Below, in pieces: positions 15,480-24,493 of a stretch of DNA of 53,238 nucleotides. Location: assembly GCF_000520995.1 (NCBI RefSeq), contig NZ_JACA01000057.1, positions 1 to 53,238 of the forward strand, read 5' to 3'. The position numbers and the translations under genes were made by a program. This DNA is from Aquimarina macrocephali JAMB N27 (lineage in GTDB: Bacteria > Bacteroidota > Bacteroidia > Flavobacteriales > Flavobacteriaceae). How positions within the stretch are numbered: the stretch's first letter is position 1; every line of letters starts with the position of its first letter. The notes beneath the pieces were generated by a model that was not told where the DNA came from, searched no databases, and saw only the letters and a list, made by a program, of their open reading frames with translations.

Positions 15480-17189
15480 ATGAAAAATTATATAGTTTAC
15501 ATAGTATGTGTGTTTTTTACAATGCATGTTTCATGTCAAGTAGCTATAGAAAAAAATATAAATTCAAAGAATATAGAAAAACAAATAGATTCTATTTTTC
15601 AAAAATATAATAACTCAAAAACTCCTGGAATCGCAATTGGTGTTGTTAAAAAAGGAGAATTAATTTTTAGTAAAGAATATGGTATGGCTAATTTAGGGTA
15701 TGACATTCCCGTGTCAGATTCTACAGTATTTACATTATGTTCAGTTTCCAAACAGTTTACTGTACTAGGCTTAATGCTTTTAGTTGAAAAAGATTTGATT
15801 TCCCTTAATGATGATATCCGAAAGTATGTACCGGAATTACCAAATTATGGGCATATTATAACATTGAGGCATTTAGCAAATAACACTAGTGGCTTACGAA
15901 GTAATCTTCAATTGCTTGGTTTAAAGGGATATACTGCTGATGATATGATTACCCAAAATACTGTTGACCAGGTTATTTTTCGTCAAAAAGAATTGAATTT
16001 TATACCTGGAGATGAATATAATTATTCAAACTCTGGTTTCATTTTATTAGCAAAGGTGATTGAAAAAGTGAGTGGAAAACCATTTAGCTCTTACATAAAA
16101 GAAAATATATTCATACCTCTTGGAATGCATAATTCTTTTGTGATGGACAATTATCAGAAAATTGTAAAAAACAAAGCGCATTCGTACGGATTAGGGGAAG
16201 ATAAAAGCTTTGTGTTTTCACCTTCAAATTATTCATATGTCGGTGCTTCTGGTATTTACACAACCTTAGAAGATTTTTCAAAATGGGCAGCCAATTTTGA
16301 TAGTATAAAAGTTGGTAGTCAAGATATATTTGATCAAATGAATACTAAAGGTGTACTGAATAATGGTAAAGAATCTTTTTATGCTTTGGGACAAATAGTG
16401 CAAGACTATCATGGTTTAAAAAGAATATGGCATTCTGGTGGAGATGCAGGTTATAGGTCTTATATAGGAAGATTTCCAGATCAAGAAACTACAATTATTT
16501 TATTAAGTAACAATGCAAGTGTTTATGCAGAAGGAGAAGCCTTAAAAGTAGCAAATTTATTTTTGAAACCATTTTTTAACAAAAGTGAAACAAAGATAAA
16601 ACAAGAAAATCAAAAGCTTAGATTTATAAATCTATCGTTGAAACAAAAAGAGAAGTTAACAGGGTCTTATTTGAGTAAAAACTATGAGATTATTAGAAAT
16701 ATTCAAATCCAAAATGACACATTATTTTATGTGCGTCCAAATCAAGGGAATCGAAAATCAGAACTTAAACCTATAAATGCAACTAAGTTTGTTTTAGGTA
16801 CTAATAAAGACGTACAAGTAAGTTTTAAAGACAAGCAAACTTTAAAGGTTTTAGTAAATAACGAAGAAGTTGAATCTTATTATAAATACGTTCCTAAAGT
16901 TTATACTACTGAAGACTTACAAGAATTTACAGGTAAATACTATTGTGATGAATTAGAAATAATTTATGAACTTAAGGTTGAAAATAATAACCTGATTATT
17001 TATAATTCAAAAATTGGAACAATTAAAATAAATTCATTAAAAGAAGATGTTTTTATAGGTACTAGTTGGATATTTAATTCTTTAGTTTTTGAAAGGAGTA
17101 AAAATAAATCAGTAATCCTGGGATTTAGAGTTTCTGGACAACGCGTGAAGAATATGTATTTTAAGAAATTGAAAAAAACATCTTTGTAA
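15480..17189 (+). CDS. Secreted class C beta-lactamase-like serine hydrolase
   Basis: 569 aa with an N-terminal signal sequence (hydrophobic 1-20, MHVSCQ at the end; the Cys might be a weak lipobox). The beta-lactamase/esterase domain spans about 35-365 with SVSK (Ser88 nucleophile, Lys91), YSN (Tyr182-Asn184) and HSGG (318-321, in place of the KTG box). Family members act as D-amino-acid peptidases, esterases or lactamases in the periplasm. The C-terminal 180 residues form extra beta-rich repeats as in other large family members. It is downstream of a membrane AraC regulator. The active site looks complete; the substrate is unknown. Confidence 0.85.
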   Translation: MKNYIVYIVCVFFTMHVSCQVAIEKNINSKNIEKQIDSIFQKYNNSKTPGIAIGVVKKGELIFSKEYGMANLGYDIPVSDSTVFTLCSVSKQFTVLGLMLLVEKDLISLNDDIRKYVPELPNYGHIITLRHLANNTSGLRSNLQLLGLKGYTADDMITQNTVDQVIFRQKELNFIPGDEYNYSNSGFILLAKVIEKVSGKPFSSYIKENIFIPLGMHNSFVMDNYQKIVKNKAHSYGLGEDKSFVFSPSNYSYVGASGIYTTLEDFSKWAANFDSIKVGSQDIFDQMNTKGVLNNGKESFYALGQIVQDYHGLKRIWHSGGDAGYRSYIGRFPDQETTIILLSNNASVYAEGEALKVANLFLKPFFNKSETKIKQENQKLRFINLSLKQKEKLTGSYLSKNYEIIRNIQIQNDTLFYVRPNQGNRKSELKPINATKFVLGTNKDVQVSFKDKQTLKVLVNNEEVESYYKYVPKVYTTEDLQEFTGKYYCDELEIIYELKVENNNLIIYNSKIGTIKINSLKEDVFIGTSWIFNSLVFERSKNKSVILGFRVSGQRVKNMYFKKLKKTSL

Positions 17190-17287
17190 GGTTTCGGTTA
17201 GAATAATAGGCAAGTAGAGTGTTAATAGTTTAGAATGATTGTATTGAATTCTATCACTTTTTAGTTCTACATAATAGTAAAAACGAA

Positions 17288-17415
17288 ACGAGCCAATACC
17301 ATATATAATTAATTGCTAGTTTAAGCCAAGCCTATTTACGAAAATCTTAGCGGATTTTCTATTCCAGTTTTCATTTGCTAACTTTGATGCTTAAAATTAC
17401 AACTAATCTTATACA
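17288..17415. repeat. Dispersed flavobacterial palindromic repeat
   Basis: Starts near CCATATATAATTAATTGCTA and ends near ATCTTATACAAACAC, with a central imperfect stem GAAAATC...GATTTTC and a CATTTGCTAAC segment. From memory, closely similar blocks recur between genes in many Flavobacteriaceae, often beside single accessory genes. Here it lies in the 368-nt gap before the SUKH-like gene. Function unknown; a gene-cassette boundary is one idea. Confidence 0.5.
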
Positions 17416-17557
17416 AACACATTATAAAGTATAAAAACAATTTTAGCAAAAGAACCAAATAGTTTTCAAAAGGTATAATTGATGCACACTTATAGAACTT
17501 AAAAACTAGAAGGGGTACAATAGTTATTTATTTGCTAAAACCAATTGAATTATAAAC

Positions 17558-18292
17558 ATGAGTAACGAAATAACACCGGAAGAAAAACTCCTAATGGCTC
17601 TTTTTGGAAAGACTGATCCTAAATCTAAAAAAGGAAAACAGAACAAAGAGAAAAATGAAAGTATTCCTGTAGTTTGGAAAAACTTCATTGATATCACTGA
17701 TATCCAGAACCTACGAGATCAGCTAATAGCACATTTATCTATTTTAGCAGATACTCCTGAATGCAAAAAAATTCTAACAGATATAATTAACCGTGCTAGT
17801 AAAGTTGAAATTGTCGGTAATAGACTCGTCATTTCTATTCTCACTGTTTCTAATGAAATTGGTAAATTGGTTTGTTCAGCTCCTTCCAGAAGAGACAATT
17901 CAAAATTTCCAAGTTCATACCAAGAGATTCTTAAAATCCACGATGGTTTTTCATTTCCAGATTCAGGACCTGCAGCTTTTGACACTAAACTTGGTCCGTA
18001 TGCTCCGATATTTTTAAATGGAAAAGATGTGTTTACGATGTATGACCCTGATAGTTCTGAGGAGGACGAACTTGTTGCAGTCATTGACACGCATCAAGAT
18101 TGGTTTATATTGGATGAACAAACCAAATTGTCTATTGATAAACCTGCAGTAAGATTTTTAAGTCATGGAAGTTCTAAAAGTGAAATAATAAGTAAAGACT
18201 ACAGTATTGGAGGGCATTTTTTACGTTTAATAGCAATAACTATATTAGGACGTGACAAATCTTATCTGAAATTGTTTCAACGATTTTTTTAG
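17558..18292 (+). CDS. SMI1/KNR4 (SUKH)-like protein
   Basis: 244 aa, soluble, no signal peptide. The middle (about residues 110-185) carries a SUKH-like core: PSSYQEILKIHDGFSFPD, where the LP-x-x-Y-x-E-x-L-x-x-x-D-G pattern is the family hallmark, then an acidic loop DPDSSEEDE and FLSHGSS. SUKH proteins are best known as immunity partners of polymorphic toxins and as regulatory modules. No toxin gene is nearby. The N-terminal 60 residues are Lys-rich and unassigned. The match is by pattern only. Confidence 0.5.
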   Translation: MSNEITPEEKLLMALFGKTDPKSKKGKQNKEKNESIPVVWKNFIDITDIQNLRDQLIAHLSILADTPECKKILTDIINRASKVEIVGNRLVISILTVSNEIGKLVCSAPSRRDNSKFPSSYQEILKIHDGFSFPDSGPAAFDTKLGPYAPIFLNGKDVFTMYDPDSSEEDELVAVIDTHQDWFILDEQTKLSIDKPAVRFLSHGSSKSEIISKDYSIGGHFLRLIAITILGRDKSYLKLFQRFF

Positions 18293-18437
18293 AATCTATT
18301 AATTTAACAGATATTTGAATATTGGCTTATGAAAAGGAATGAATAAATATAGAGTTAAATAACACTTCTTAGCACGAAAATTAAAAGTATTAAAACGACT
18401 TTTTATTTGAGGCGTTGACAAATATTTGAGAAAAACG

Positions 18438-18941
18438 ATGATTGAGATTAAAAAGGCAGGTAATTCGACTGAATTTAAAACCATAGAAAAATTGGCAACT
18501 GAAATTTTGCACGAAGTTTACGACCCAATAATTCCAGCTGAACATACTAATTATTTTTTAGCGGAATTTCAATCAAAAAATGCAATTGAAAAACAAATTA
18601 AAAATGAAAATTTTAGCTATTTTCTCTTAAAATTCAATACTAAAAATGTTGGATATTTAGGAATTCAAGAACTGAAAGGAAAACTGATTTTAAGCAAAAT
18701 CTATATTTTGAAATCGTTTCGTGGACTGAAAATCGGAAAAACAGCGTTGGAATATGTTAACGGATTTGCAACGAATAACAGAATTGAAAAAATTGAGCTA
18801 ATTGTTAACCAACAAAACCAAAATACGATTAATATTTATCTAAAAAACGGATTTAAAATAGTGGAATCAATTGTAAACTCGTTCCCCAATGGACATTCTG
18901 TTGAGGATTATAAAATGGAAAAAATATTGATTACGGAATAA
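18438..18941 (+). CDS. GNAT-family N-acetyltransferase
   Basis: 167 aa when started at the ATG at 18438; the in-frame TTG at 18426 is less likely. The order of elements fits GNAT: an N-terminal helix pair, a central strand (YFLLKF), a KLILSKIYIL strand ahead of the acetyl-CoA loop FRGLKIGKTAL (R-G-x-x-x-G motif), and a C-terminal IYLKNGFKIVE block. The substrate cannot be told. It is a single gene between unrelated repeats; its 3' end is followed within 15 nt by the start of an IS110 remnant. Confidence 0.85.
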   Translation: MIEIKKAGNSTEFKTIEKLATEILHEVYDPIIPAEHTNYFLAEFQSKNAIEKQIKNENFSYFLLKFNTKNVGYLGIQELKGKLILSKIYILKSFRGLKIGKTALEYVNGFATNNRIEKIELIVNQQNQNTINIYLKNGFKIVESIVNSFPNGHSVEDYKMEKILITE

Positions 18942-18954
18942 AAACGATTTGCCA

Positions 18955-19470
18955 ACAATGTATCCTATCTAAAGTTCTTTCCCAAATCTATAGGTTAAAA
19001 ACACGATATTTAACCCTGTAACTAACTTATATTAAATATCTTACACTGCTAGATTATTAATAACTCCAATATAGCGTTGTCAATATTTCAATGATAGCCT
19101 ATAGTAACCCTGTATCCTATATGTGGTATGACACAAGATCATCCACCAGCATCTCTATGATTATAATTGGCAAACAAGGCAGCTTGATATAAAATGTGAT
19201 AACGGTTTAAAGCTTCCCCCACGTTGTTTAATTGTACTATTTTGTACCAAAAATATTGTCGATTTTTAGGCTTATCGTTCTTATTTCTTCCAACTTACCA
19301 CTCTGAGGTCTGTTCTAATAATAGCATGAATACGACTCAATAACTTTCTTGTTACCTTTACTAAAATCCTCTTGACGCCTTTACCCTGTTGAGATCGATA
19401 ATATTCTTGCATCATAGGGTCAAAACGTAAAGATTGCCAAGTAGTGGTTTCTACCAGGTTTTAAAAGAAT
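18955..19470 (-). mobile_element. IS110-family remnant, copy 1 (3' part only)
   Basis: The stretch from ACAATGTATCCTAT to about 19460 is a diverged direct copy of 24510-25030. Its minus strand encodes part of an IS110 transposase C-terminus (WQSLRFDPMMQEYYRSQQGK...LVK, then LLSRIHAIIRTD) with stops. The 5' half of the transposase is missing. The following 19470-19730 shows no gene I recognise. Confidence 0.65.
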
Positions 19471-19732
19471 TGTAGAAATTGCTAACACCTCAATTCTATC
19501 ATTAGAGGATACACACACTACTATAGTAAATATATAATGTTTGACTCATAAAAGTCTTTCGAGTACTTAGTCTGTGATTATTTTGGCGGGTAAGGAGAAG
19601 GTATTAGCGATACAAAACCAGTATCTGAAAAACTTATAAGTGACTAGAAGGAATTAGGAAACAATTTCTGATACAGTATCTACCATTAGCAATTTTCTGA
19701 TATCAATATAATAACTTAGATTTGTGGAACAA

Positions 19733-19806
19733 GAGCCGTATAATAGGAGACTATCACATACGGTTCTGTGAGAGGCTCGGGATGAAATTCCCCTTGCCTA
19801 CTCGAT
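19733..19806 (+). ncRNA. 3' end of a group II intron (domain V-VI remnant)
   Basis: GAGCCGTATAATAGGAGACT and the pairing strand TATCACATACGGTTC form a domain V-like hairpin (19733-19766), followed by the GAGAGGCTCGGGATGAAATT type tail and a TTGCCTACTCGAT end that I associate with bacterial group II intron 3' ends. No reverse transcriptase is upstream, so only the tail is left. It ends 31 nt before the PQQ-type gene. Confidence 0.6.
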
Positions 19807-19836
19807 TACTAACGGATTATATCCAATTGAAAATAT

Positions 19837-20886
19837 ATGAGTTTATTAAATCAATACTGTTTCAATAAGGGTAACTACTATCTGAATACTGCAGGACCTA
19901 CAAAATCACCGAAAAAAGTGTGGGAATTAAGTAATTTTCAAGCTAAATCTGCTCCTTTGATTTATGATAATGTTTTATACTTATGTATAGATAAATGTTT
20001 TATTGCAATTGACCCTGAAAATGGCAACACTCTCTGGGAATATAAAATACCCGGACAAGCTACTATTCCTGTTTTTAAAACAGAACACGTTTTTTTTGGA
20101 GGATATTATAGTGATAATTATGTATACTGTCTAAATAAAAACACAGGAAAAGAAATATGGAAATATAGGACAGGATCAAGTCATTCTGGTGTTCAGAGAA
20201 ACCCTTTAATATCTAAAGATTCCCTCATTTTGACGGCAGGAAAAACAATTCATGTTTTAGATATAGTCACAGGAAAAAAAAGATGGACTTTAAATTTAAA
20301 AAAGAGAATCGGATATAATACCCTTGTAGTTACCGATGAAAAAGCTTATGCTATAACATATGAAGGACCAAATAATCTTTTTTTGCATTGTATAGACCTC
20401 GATTCAAGGAAAGAGTTGTGGAAAACTAAAGTTTCCAAACCTATTTCAGATCCCATATATATAAATGGGGATTTGTACTTTTTAAATTGTGAAGGTGATT
20501 TGTGTTTTGTAGACCAACAAACTGGTGAAATATCTAGAACTAAGATCATAAAACTAAAAAAAGAAGCATCTCATCTCTTTCTAGTGTATCATGATGGAAT
20601 TTTACTTATTGTATGTGATTATTATATTCTGGCTAGAGATCTAAAAAGTAATACGTGGTTATGGCATAAACATATAACTGGTAAAATAGGAAAACCTATA
20701 GTGAATAGCTCCGTGGTATATTTTGGGTCAATGCGGTGCGGAATTTTTGGTCTTGACATAAAAACAGGAAAGGAAAAATTTAATATAAATACAAATGTTA
20801 GATCAAAATTTGCTTGTAGTATTGGCGCAAATAAATTGTTCTATGCTGGTTCTATGAATGAGCATGAACTAACCGCTTATAAATGA
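19837..20886 (+). CDS. PQQ-type beta-propeller protein, cytoplasmic
   Basis: 349 aa made of about seven propeller blades with the PQQ/BamB signature x-G-x-x-x-W: ENGNTLWEYKI, NTGKEIWKYRT, VTGKKRWTLNL, SRKELWKTKV, NTWLWHKHI, KTGKEKFNI. There is no signal peptide or lipobox, unlike BamB or PQQ dehydrogenases, so it is likely intracellular. Short propellers of this kind occur as immunity-type proteins in toxin loci. The ATG is 31 nt after the group II intron tail, so its original promoter may have been displaced. The fold is clear; the role is not. Confidence 0.8.
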   Translation: MSLLNQYCFNKGNYYLNTAGPTKSPKKVWELSNFQAKSAPLIYDNVLYLCIDKCFIAIDPENGNTLWEYKIPGQATIPVFKTEHVFFGGYYSDNYVYCLNKNTGKEIWKYRTGSSHSGVQRNPLISKDSLILTAGKTIHVLDIVTGKKRWTLNLKKRIGYNTLVVTDEKAYAITYEGPNNLFLHCIDLDSRKELWKTKVSKPISDPIYINGDLYFLNCEGDLCFVDQQTGEISRTKIIKLKKEASHLFLVYHDGILLIVCDYYILARDLKSNTWLWHKHITGKIGKPIVNSSVVYFGSMRCGIFGLDIKTGKEKFNINTNVRSKFACSIGANKLFYAGSMNEHELTAYK

Positions 20887-21028
20887 GTATTAAACAAGGT
20901 TTAACAAAACTTAAACTGCATTTAATACAGCATAGCTAAGGCGTTTTACCTACGTAGAAAAACTTACTAAGTCAAAATTTCCGTATCAACCATTTGTACT
21001 GAATGGTCCGTTTCATCATACTTGCATT

Positions 21029-21121
21029 ATGAATTCTAAATACAATAAAGAAGAAGTTATTAAGAAAGGAATGAGACTCTTTTGGACAAAGGGTTATCAT
21101 AACCGTAGTATTGGTGAATAA
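21029..21121 (+). pseudogene. TetR-family regulator fragment (first 30 residues)
   Basis: ATG at 21029 encodes NSKYNKEEVIKKGMRLFWTK then GYHNRSIGE and a stop. This is the first helix and the start of the helix-turn-helix of a TetR protein, cut off where IGEI-x-x-x-x-GV should follow. The half-site GAATGGTC lies just upstream at about 21001. Confidence 0.65.
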
Positions 21122-21816
21122 TTTTTATACATAAACAATATTTGTTCGTATTCGATTAGCAAAGTAGATGAAAAGACTGATTTGAAGTTGGACAAGAAAG
21201 AAGAAAAGAACAAACAAAAACTTAAAGAGACGTTACAAATGTCATCACAAAAAAATGAATGGAACCTTATCCAAGGTATTAGAGCAAGAACGTATCAAAT
21301 GCTACAAACCACATTCAGTTGTTTTTTTCTCAAATGATTGCTCACAAATCACATCATCGTGGTCAGATAGTGTCAACAATAATGTGGAATGGTTTAAAGA
21401 TAGACAAATCTGTGAATTTCTGATTGTGCAATTGAAACAGAAAGTAAAATATTGGAAATAAAAACAGTAAAAGAAAATTATTCTTTTTTAAGAAGAATAG
21501 AGATGTAACCTTATTGTCAGGTAAATCTTTAAGCACTTTTTTTTGTTTTTCTTTATGAATGGTCATTCATGATTTTTTCAAGATCATTCATTGCTTCAGA
21601 ATAAATAGTCGTCCTTTAAAAAGGGGGTTGGTAATTTAGATTTGGTTAAAATTTTGGCTATATCTTTGAGTTTTACCATTGATTTTCCCATCTACAGCCA
21701 TCATGAAGTTAATACTATCACCTATTTGTTCTTTAAGGAGGTTTTAGGCTACCTTATGATCTGCTTCGAGATGTCCGAATAAATATAACAACTCCAGTTC
21801 AATATTGTAAACGATG
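21122..21816. other. Decayed region with no convincing gene
   Basis: A 68-codon plus frame (21255-21461) and minus-strand scraps (for example LEADHKVA and KEQIGDSINFMMAVDGKIN near 21620-21800) look like remains of coding DNA, but I cannot name the families. A TetR-type palindrome is inside at 21555. Confidence 0.4.
21555..21570. promoter_or_regulatory. TetR-type operator palindrome
   Basis: ATGAATGGTCATTCAT, a perfect 7-bp inverted repeat around a 2-bp centre, of the TGAATGnnCATTCA type used by many TetR regulators. A TetR fragment lies 430 nt upstream, so this may be what is left of its target promoter. Confidence 0.5.
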
Positions 21817-22192
21817 TTGGTATCAACTCTCAGGTAGCTATACCAGGTATAAGCCAGGCGAACCCAGCTCCTTATTCAAGCTACAATGCAGAGTATTTTA
21901 ACTACAGCATAAGCGATACCCATACCCATCCACAATGCAATCAGTTAAAAAGCAATGGAAACCAGTATAAGATGTGTAACTACCATTTCAAACAATACAA
22001 AACAAAAAATGCAAGCATTACCATGTGTGTAATAGGTATATCACCACAAAGCTATAAAAAGAATAAAAACTGTATTATCTAAAATATTCTTAATCTTAAG
22101 AAAAATAATCCCGTTTTAGGGCATCATACAAGATATCCCTAAATTACATATATTTAATCAAAATTAAAGGTAGTTTTAGACGGACTGCCGTT
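21817..22192 (+). mobile_element. IS1182-family remnant, 3' part with right end
   Basis: Plus-strand codons from about 21820 to 22078 read VAIPGISQANPAPYSSYN... DTHTHPQCNQLKSNGNQYK ... NYHFKQYKTKN, the part of IS1182 transposases after the second catalytic Asp. A terminal-repeat-like end, TTTTAGACGGACTGCCGTT, sits at 22174-22192. The upstream two thirds are missing. The same end type occurs at 26583, 28126 and 31297. Confidence 0.65.
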
Positions 22193-22223
22193 ATGTCTTA
22201 TCAAAACAGAATCTCAAATAAGA

Positions 22224-22799
22224 ATGAATCAATCTCATTTTTTAAAAAGCATTTTTAAATCTGAAAATTTTAATTCGAAGGAATTAGAATTGATTTTGAT
22301 GCAGTTTGAAGAAGTAGAATTCAACAAAAACGAATACCTTATTGAAAAAGGCAAAGTAGCGAATTATTACTTCTTTTTAGAAACAGGATTCTTACGATCA
22401 TTTACCATTGATATTGAAGGAAATGATGTAACAACTAAATTTTTCTCAAAAAATGATATTGTAATAGATTGGCATTCTTATTTTTTAAAGAAACCATGTA
22501 AAGAATCTATCCAAGCATTAACAAAAGGAAATTGCTGGAAAATTAGTTTTAACAACTTTATGAAATTATTCAGTATAGAAGCATTTAGAGAAGTTGGTAG
22601 AACCAGATTGATTAACAATTATTTTGAATTAAAAAACCATTCCATATCTATAATTGCGGATCAAGCAAAAGATAGGTATCTACATTTATTGAAAGAAAAG
22701 CCTTCAATAATTCAAAATATTCCTTTAAAGTATATCGCCACCTATTTAGGGGTTACTGATACTTCTTTAAGTAGAATTAGAAAAGAAATCACTTTATAA
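22224..22799 (+). CDS. Crp/Fnr-family transcription regulator
   Basis: 191 aa: cyclic-nucleotide-binding-type barrel (EYLIEKGKVANYYFFLETGFLR), dimer helix, and winged helix with QNIPLKYIATYLGVTDTSLS as recognition region. It starts 32 nt after an IS1182 right end and heads a cluster with a membrane protein (8 nt downstream), a YciI-like protein and an SRPBCC protein. It differs clearly from the Crp/Fnr gene at 13340. Ligand unknown. Confidence 0.85.
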   Translation: MNQSHFLKSIFKSENFNSKELELILMQFEEVEFNKNEYLIEKGKVANYYFFLETGFLRSFTIDIEGNDVTTKFFSKNDIVIDWHSYFLKKPCKESIQALTKGNCWKISFNNFMKLFSIEAFREVGRTRLINNYFELKNHSISIIADQAKDRYLHLLKEKPSIIQNIPLKYIATYLGVTDTSLSRIRKEITL

Positions 22800-22807
22800 T
22801 ATCAATT

Positions 22808-23491
22808 ATGTTTTCAACACAAGTACCTATTACTTTCTCTATCATTTTTTTGTTGGCATTCTCATTTCCTGTTATAATGGTAGCTCATTTAGCAAAAAAA
22901 GGTAGAATTAAAAACGGATTTTGGATAGTTCTTGGTTTTTATATTTTATATCTATTCACAGTGGCATTAGCAAGTTTTAACCGTTTTTTTGATGATGTTA
23001 TGTTACCACCAAAAATAGTATTAACCACTACACTTCCTTTAGCAATATTTGTAACCATAGTTTATAATACAAAAGCTTGTAAAAAGACAAATACTATTTT
23101 AAAACTAGAAGATTTAGTCAAGATTCATATTTTTCGACTTATTGGTAGTACTTTTATAATTCTTTCAATGTTTGATTTATTACCAATAGTATTTGCTCTT
23201 TTCGCTGGTATTGGAGATTTGTTAACTGCCATATCAAGTATTTTTGTGGCAAAAGCTATCCGAAATCAAAAAAACTATGCGAAACAACTCACATGCATCT
23301 GGAATACTTTTGGTCTTGTTGATATTTTAATTACCTCTGCTATGGCTATTATATTCACTAAAATAAGTATAGATAAAGGTATTCAAGGTGTAGAGTTTTT
23401 AGCAGAATTTCCATTTTGCTTTATTCCAGCATTTGCACCACCAACTATTATATTTCTTCATTTATTGGTTTATCGCAAATTATCTTCATAA
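22808..23491 (+). CDS. Integral membrane protein, about six helices
   Basis: 227 aa with around six hydrophobic spans (near 8-28, 38-56, 68-88, 108-130, 133-152, 168-188 and a last one near 200-222). Short positively charged loops (KKGRIKN, RNQKNYAK) suggest topology. I do not recognise the family. It follows the Crp-type gene by 8 nt and is 97 nt ahead of the YciI-like gene, so it probably belongs to the same transcript. Confidence 0.65.
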   Translation: MFSTQVPITFSIIFLLAFSFPVIMVAHLAKKGRIKNGFWIVLGFYILYLFTVALASFNRFFDDVMLPPKIVLTTTLPLAIFVTIVYNTKACKKTNTILKLEDLVKIHIFRLIGSTFIILSMFDLLPIVFALFAGIGDLLTAISSIFVAKAIRNQKNYAKQLTCIWNTFGLVDILITSAMAIIFTKISIDKGIQGVEFLAEFPFCFIPAFAPPTIIFLHLLVYRKLSS

Positions 23492-23588
23492 AAACAATCT
23501 GATTCTTATTTCTTGTCATAGGCAAAGATTTTTCTGTTTTTACTCTTCTACTTTTGATGTATTGTTTAACATTTAAAAACTAAAAGAG

Positions 23589-23942
23589 ATGAAAATGGAA
23601 CAAACTTTTATGATGATATTCAGGTATAGTTCTAATCCTGATAACAAATCTACAACTCAAGAAATGCTACAAATGAAAAAAGATTGGGACAATTTTATAG
23701 GGAACATTGCTATTAAAGAAAAGTTAGAAAGCACACATCAATTAGGTTATGGTGGAAAACAAATTTCTGCTGATTTAAACGTATCTGATGGAATTCTAAT
23801 TTCTCAAAATAAAACGATTAGCGGAAATATGATTGTTAAAGCTAACTCTATAGATGAAGCTGTTGTAATGGCGAAAGATTGTCCTATTTTGAAAATAGGA
23901 GGCTCTGTTGAAGTTCGAAGTATTATCCCAATGGAGCACTAA
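23589..23942 (+). CDS. YciI-like (YCII-related/DGPF-type) protein
   Basis: 117 aa. MEQTFMMIFRYSSNPDN opens the first strand, a long helix follows (MLQMKKDWDNFIGNIA), then GGKQISADLNVSDGIL, NMIVKANSIDEAVVMAKDCP and VEVRSIIPM, the order found in YCII-related proteins that form ferredoxin-like dimers. Some relatives occur with ECF sigma factors; here a Crp regulator leads the cluster. Two close ATGs (23589, 23595). Its TAA overlaps the next ATG by one base (TAATG), so the two are translationally coupled. Confidence 0.7.
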   Translation: MKMEQTFMMIFRYSSNPDNKSTTQEMLQMKKDWDNFIGNIAIKEKLESTHQLGYGGKQISADLNVSDGILISQNKTISGNMIVKANSIDEAVVMAKDCPILKIGGSVEVRSIIPMEH

Positions 23943-24493
23943 TGGAAATTAAAAAAATTAAAAAAATGATACTAACAATACTTGCAATCATATTAATACT
24001 ATTTTTTGGTATTGGATTATATAATGCCAATAAATTAAAAAATATTCACATCCAAACAACGGTAAATATTAATGCCGATATTCAGACAATATTTGATAAT
24101 GTTCTATACCTAAAAAACTTTCCGAAATGGTCGCCATTTTATGAAGTTGACCCAACACAAAAAATAGAAGTTAAAGGAAATGATGGAGAAGTAGGCGCTC
24201 AATTTCATTGGAATGGTAATAACGGGAAAGACCTAGGTTATCAGGAAATAAAGGAAATTAAACCTTTAGAATATATAAAAATGGAATGTGATATTCAAAA
24301 ACCTTTTAAAGCAAATCCTACTTTCGAATATTCTTTCTCTAATTTAGGGAATATGGTTAAAGTCACACAGGATTTTGATCTCAAATCTGGATTAGTGGAT
24401 TCTTTCTTTATGTGGCTTTTTGGAGCAAAGAAGAATATGGAGAAAATGAATGAAAGGGGAATGGAACTTTTGAAAGCTAACAGCGAAAAATAA
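23942..24493 (+). CDS. SRPBCC/polyketide-cyclase-like protein with N-terminal membrane anchor
   Basis: 183 aa. Residues about 9-28 are a single hydrophobic span; then an SRPBCC (START-like) domain: QTTVNINADIQTIFDNVLYL, FPKWSPFYEVDP (the W-S/W-x-P hallmark), VGAQFHWNGN, and the C-terminal long helix ending EKMNERGMELLK. Such domains bind hydrophobic ligands. It shares the TAATG junction with the YciI-like gene and ends the Crp-led cluster; an IS110 remnant starts 16 nt after its stop. Confidence 0.75.
   Translation: MEIKKIKKMILTILAIILILFFGIGLYNANKLKNIHIQTTVNINADIQTIFDNVLYLKNFPKWSPFYEVDPTQKIEVKGNDGEVGAQFHWNGNNGKDLGYQEIKEIKPLEYIKMECDIQKPFKANPTFEYSFSNLGNMVKVTQDFDLKSGLVDSFFMWLFGAKKNMEKMNERGMELLKANSEK

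Noticed and set aside
17288..17415. Integron attC site
   Set aside because: The ends and spacing do not show the paired R and L boxes of attC and no integron integrase is in the window; kept only as a dispersed repeat.
17719..18090. 123-codon minus-strand frame
   Set aside because: Lies wholly inside the SUKH-like gene on the other strand and has no family features.
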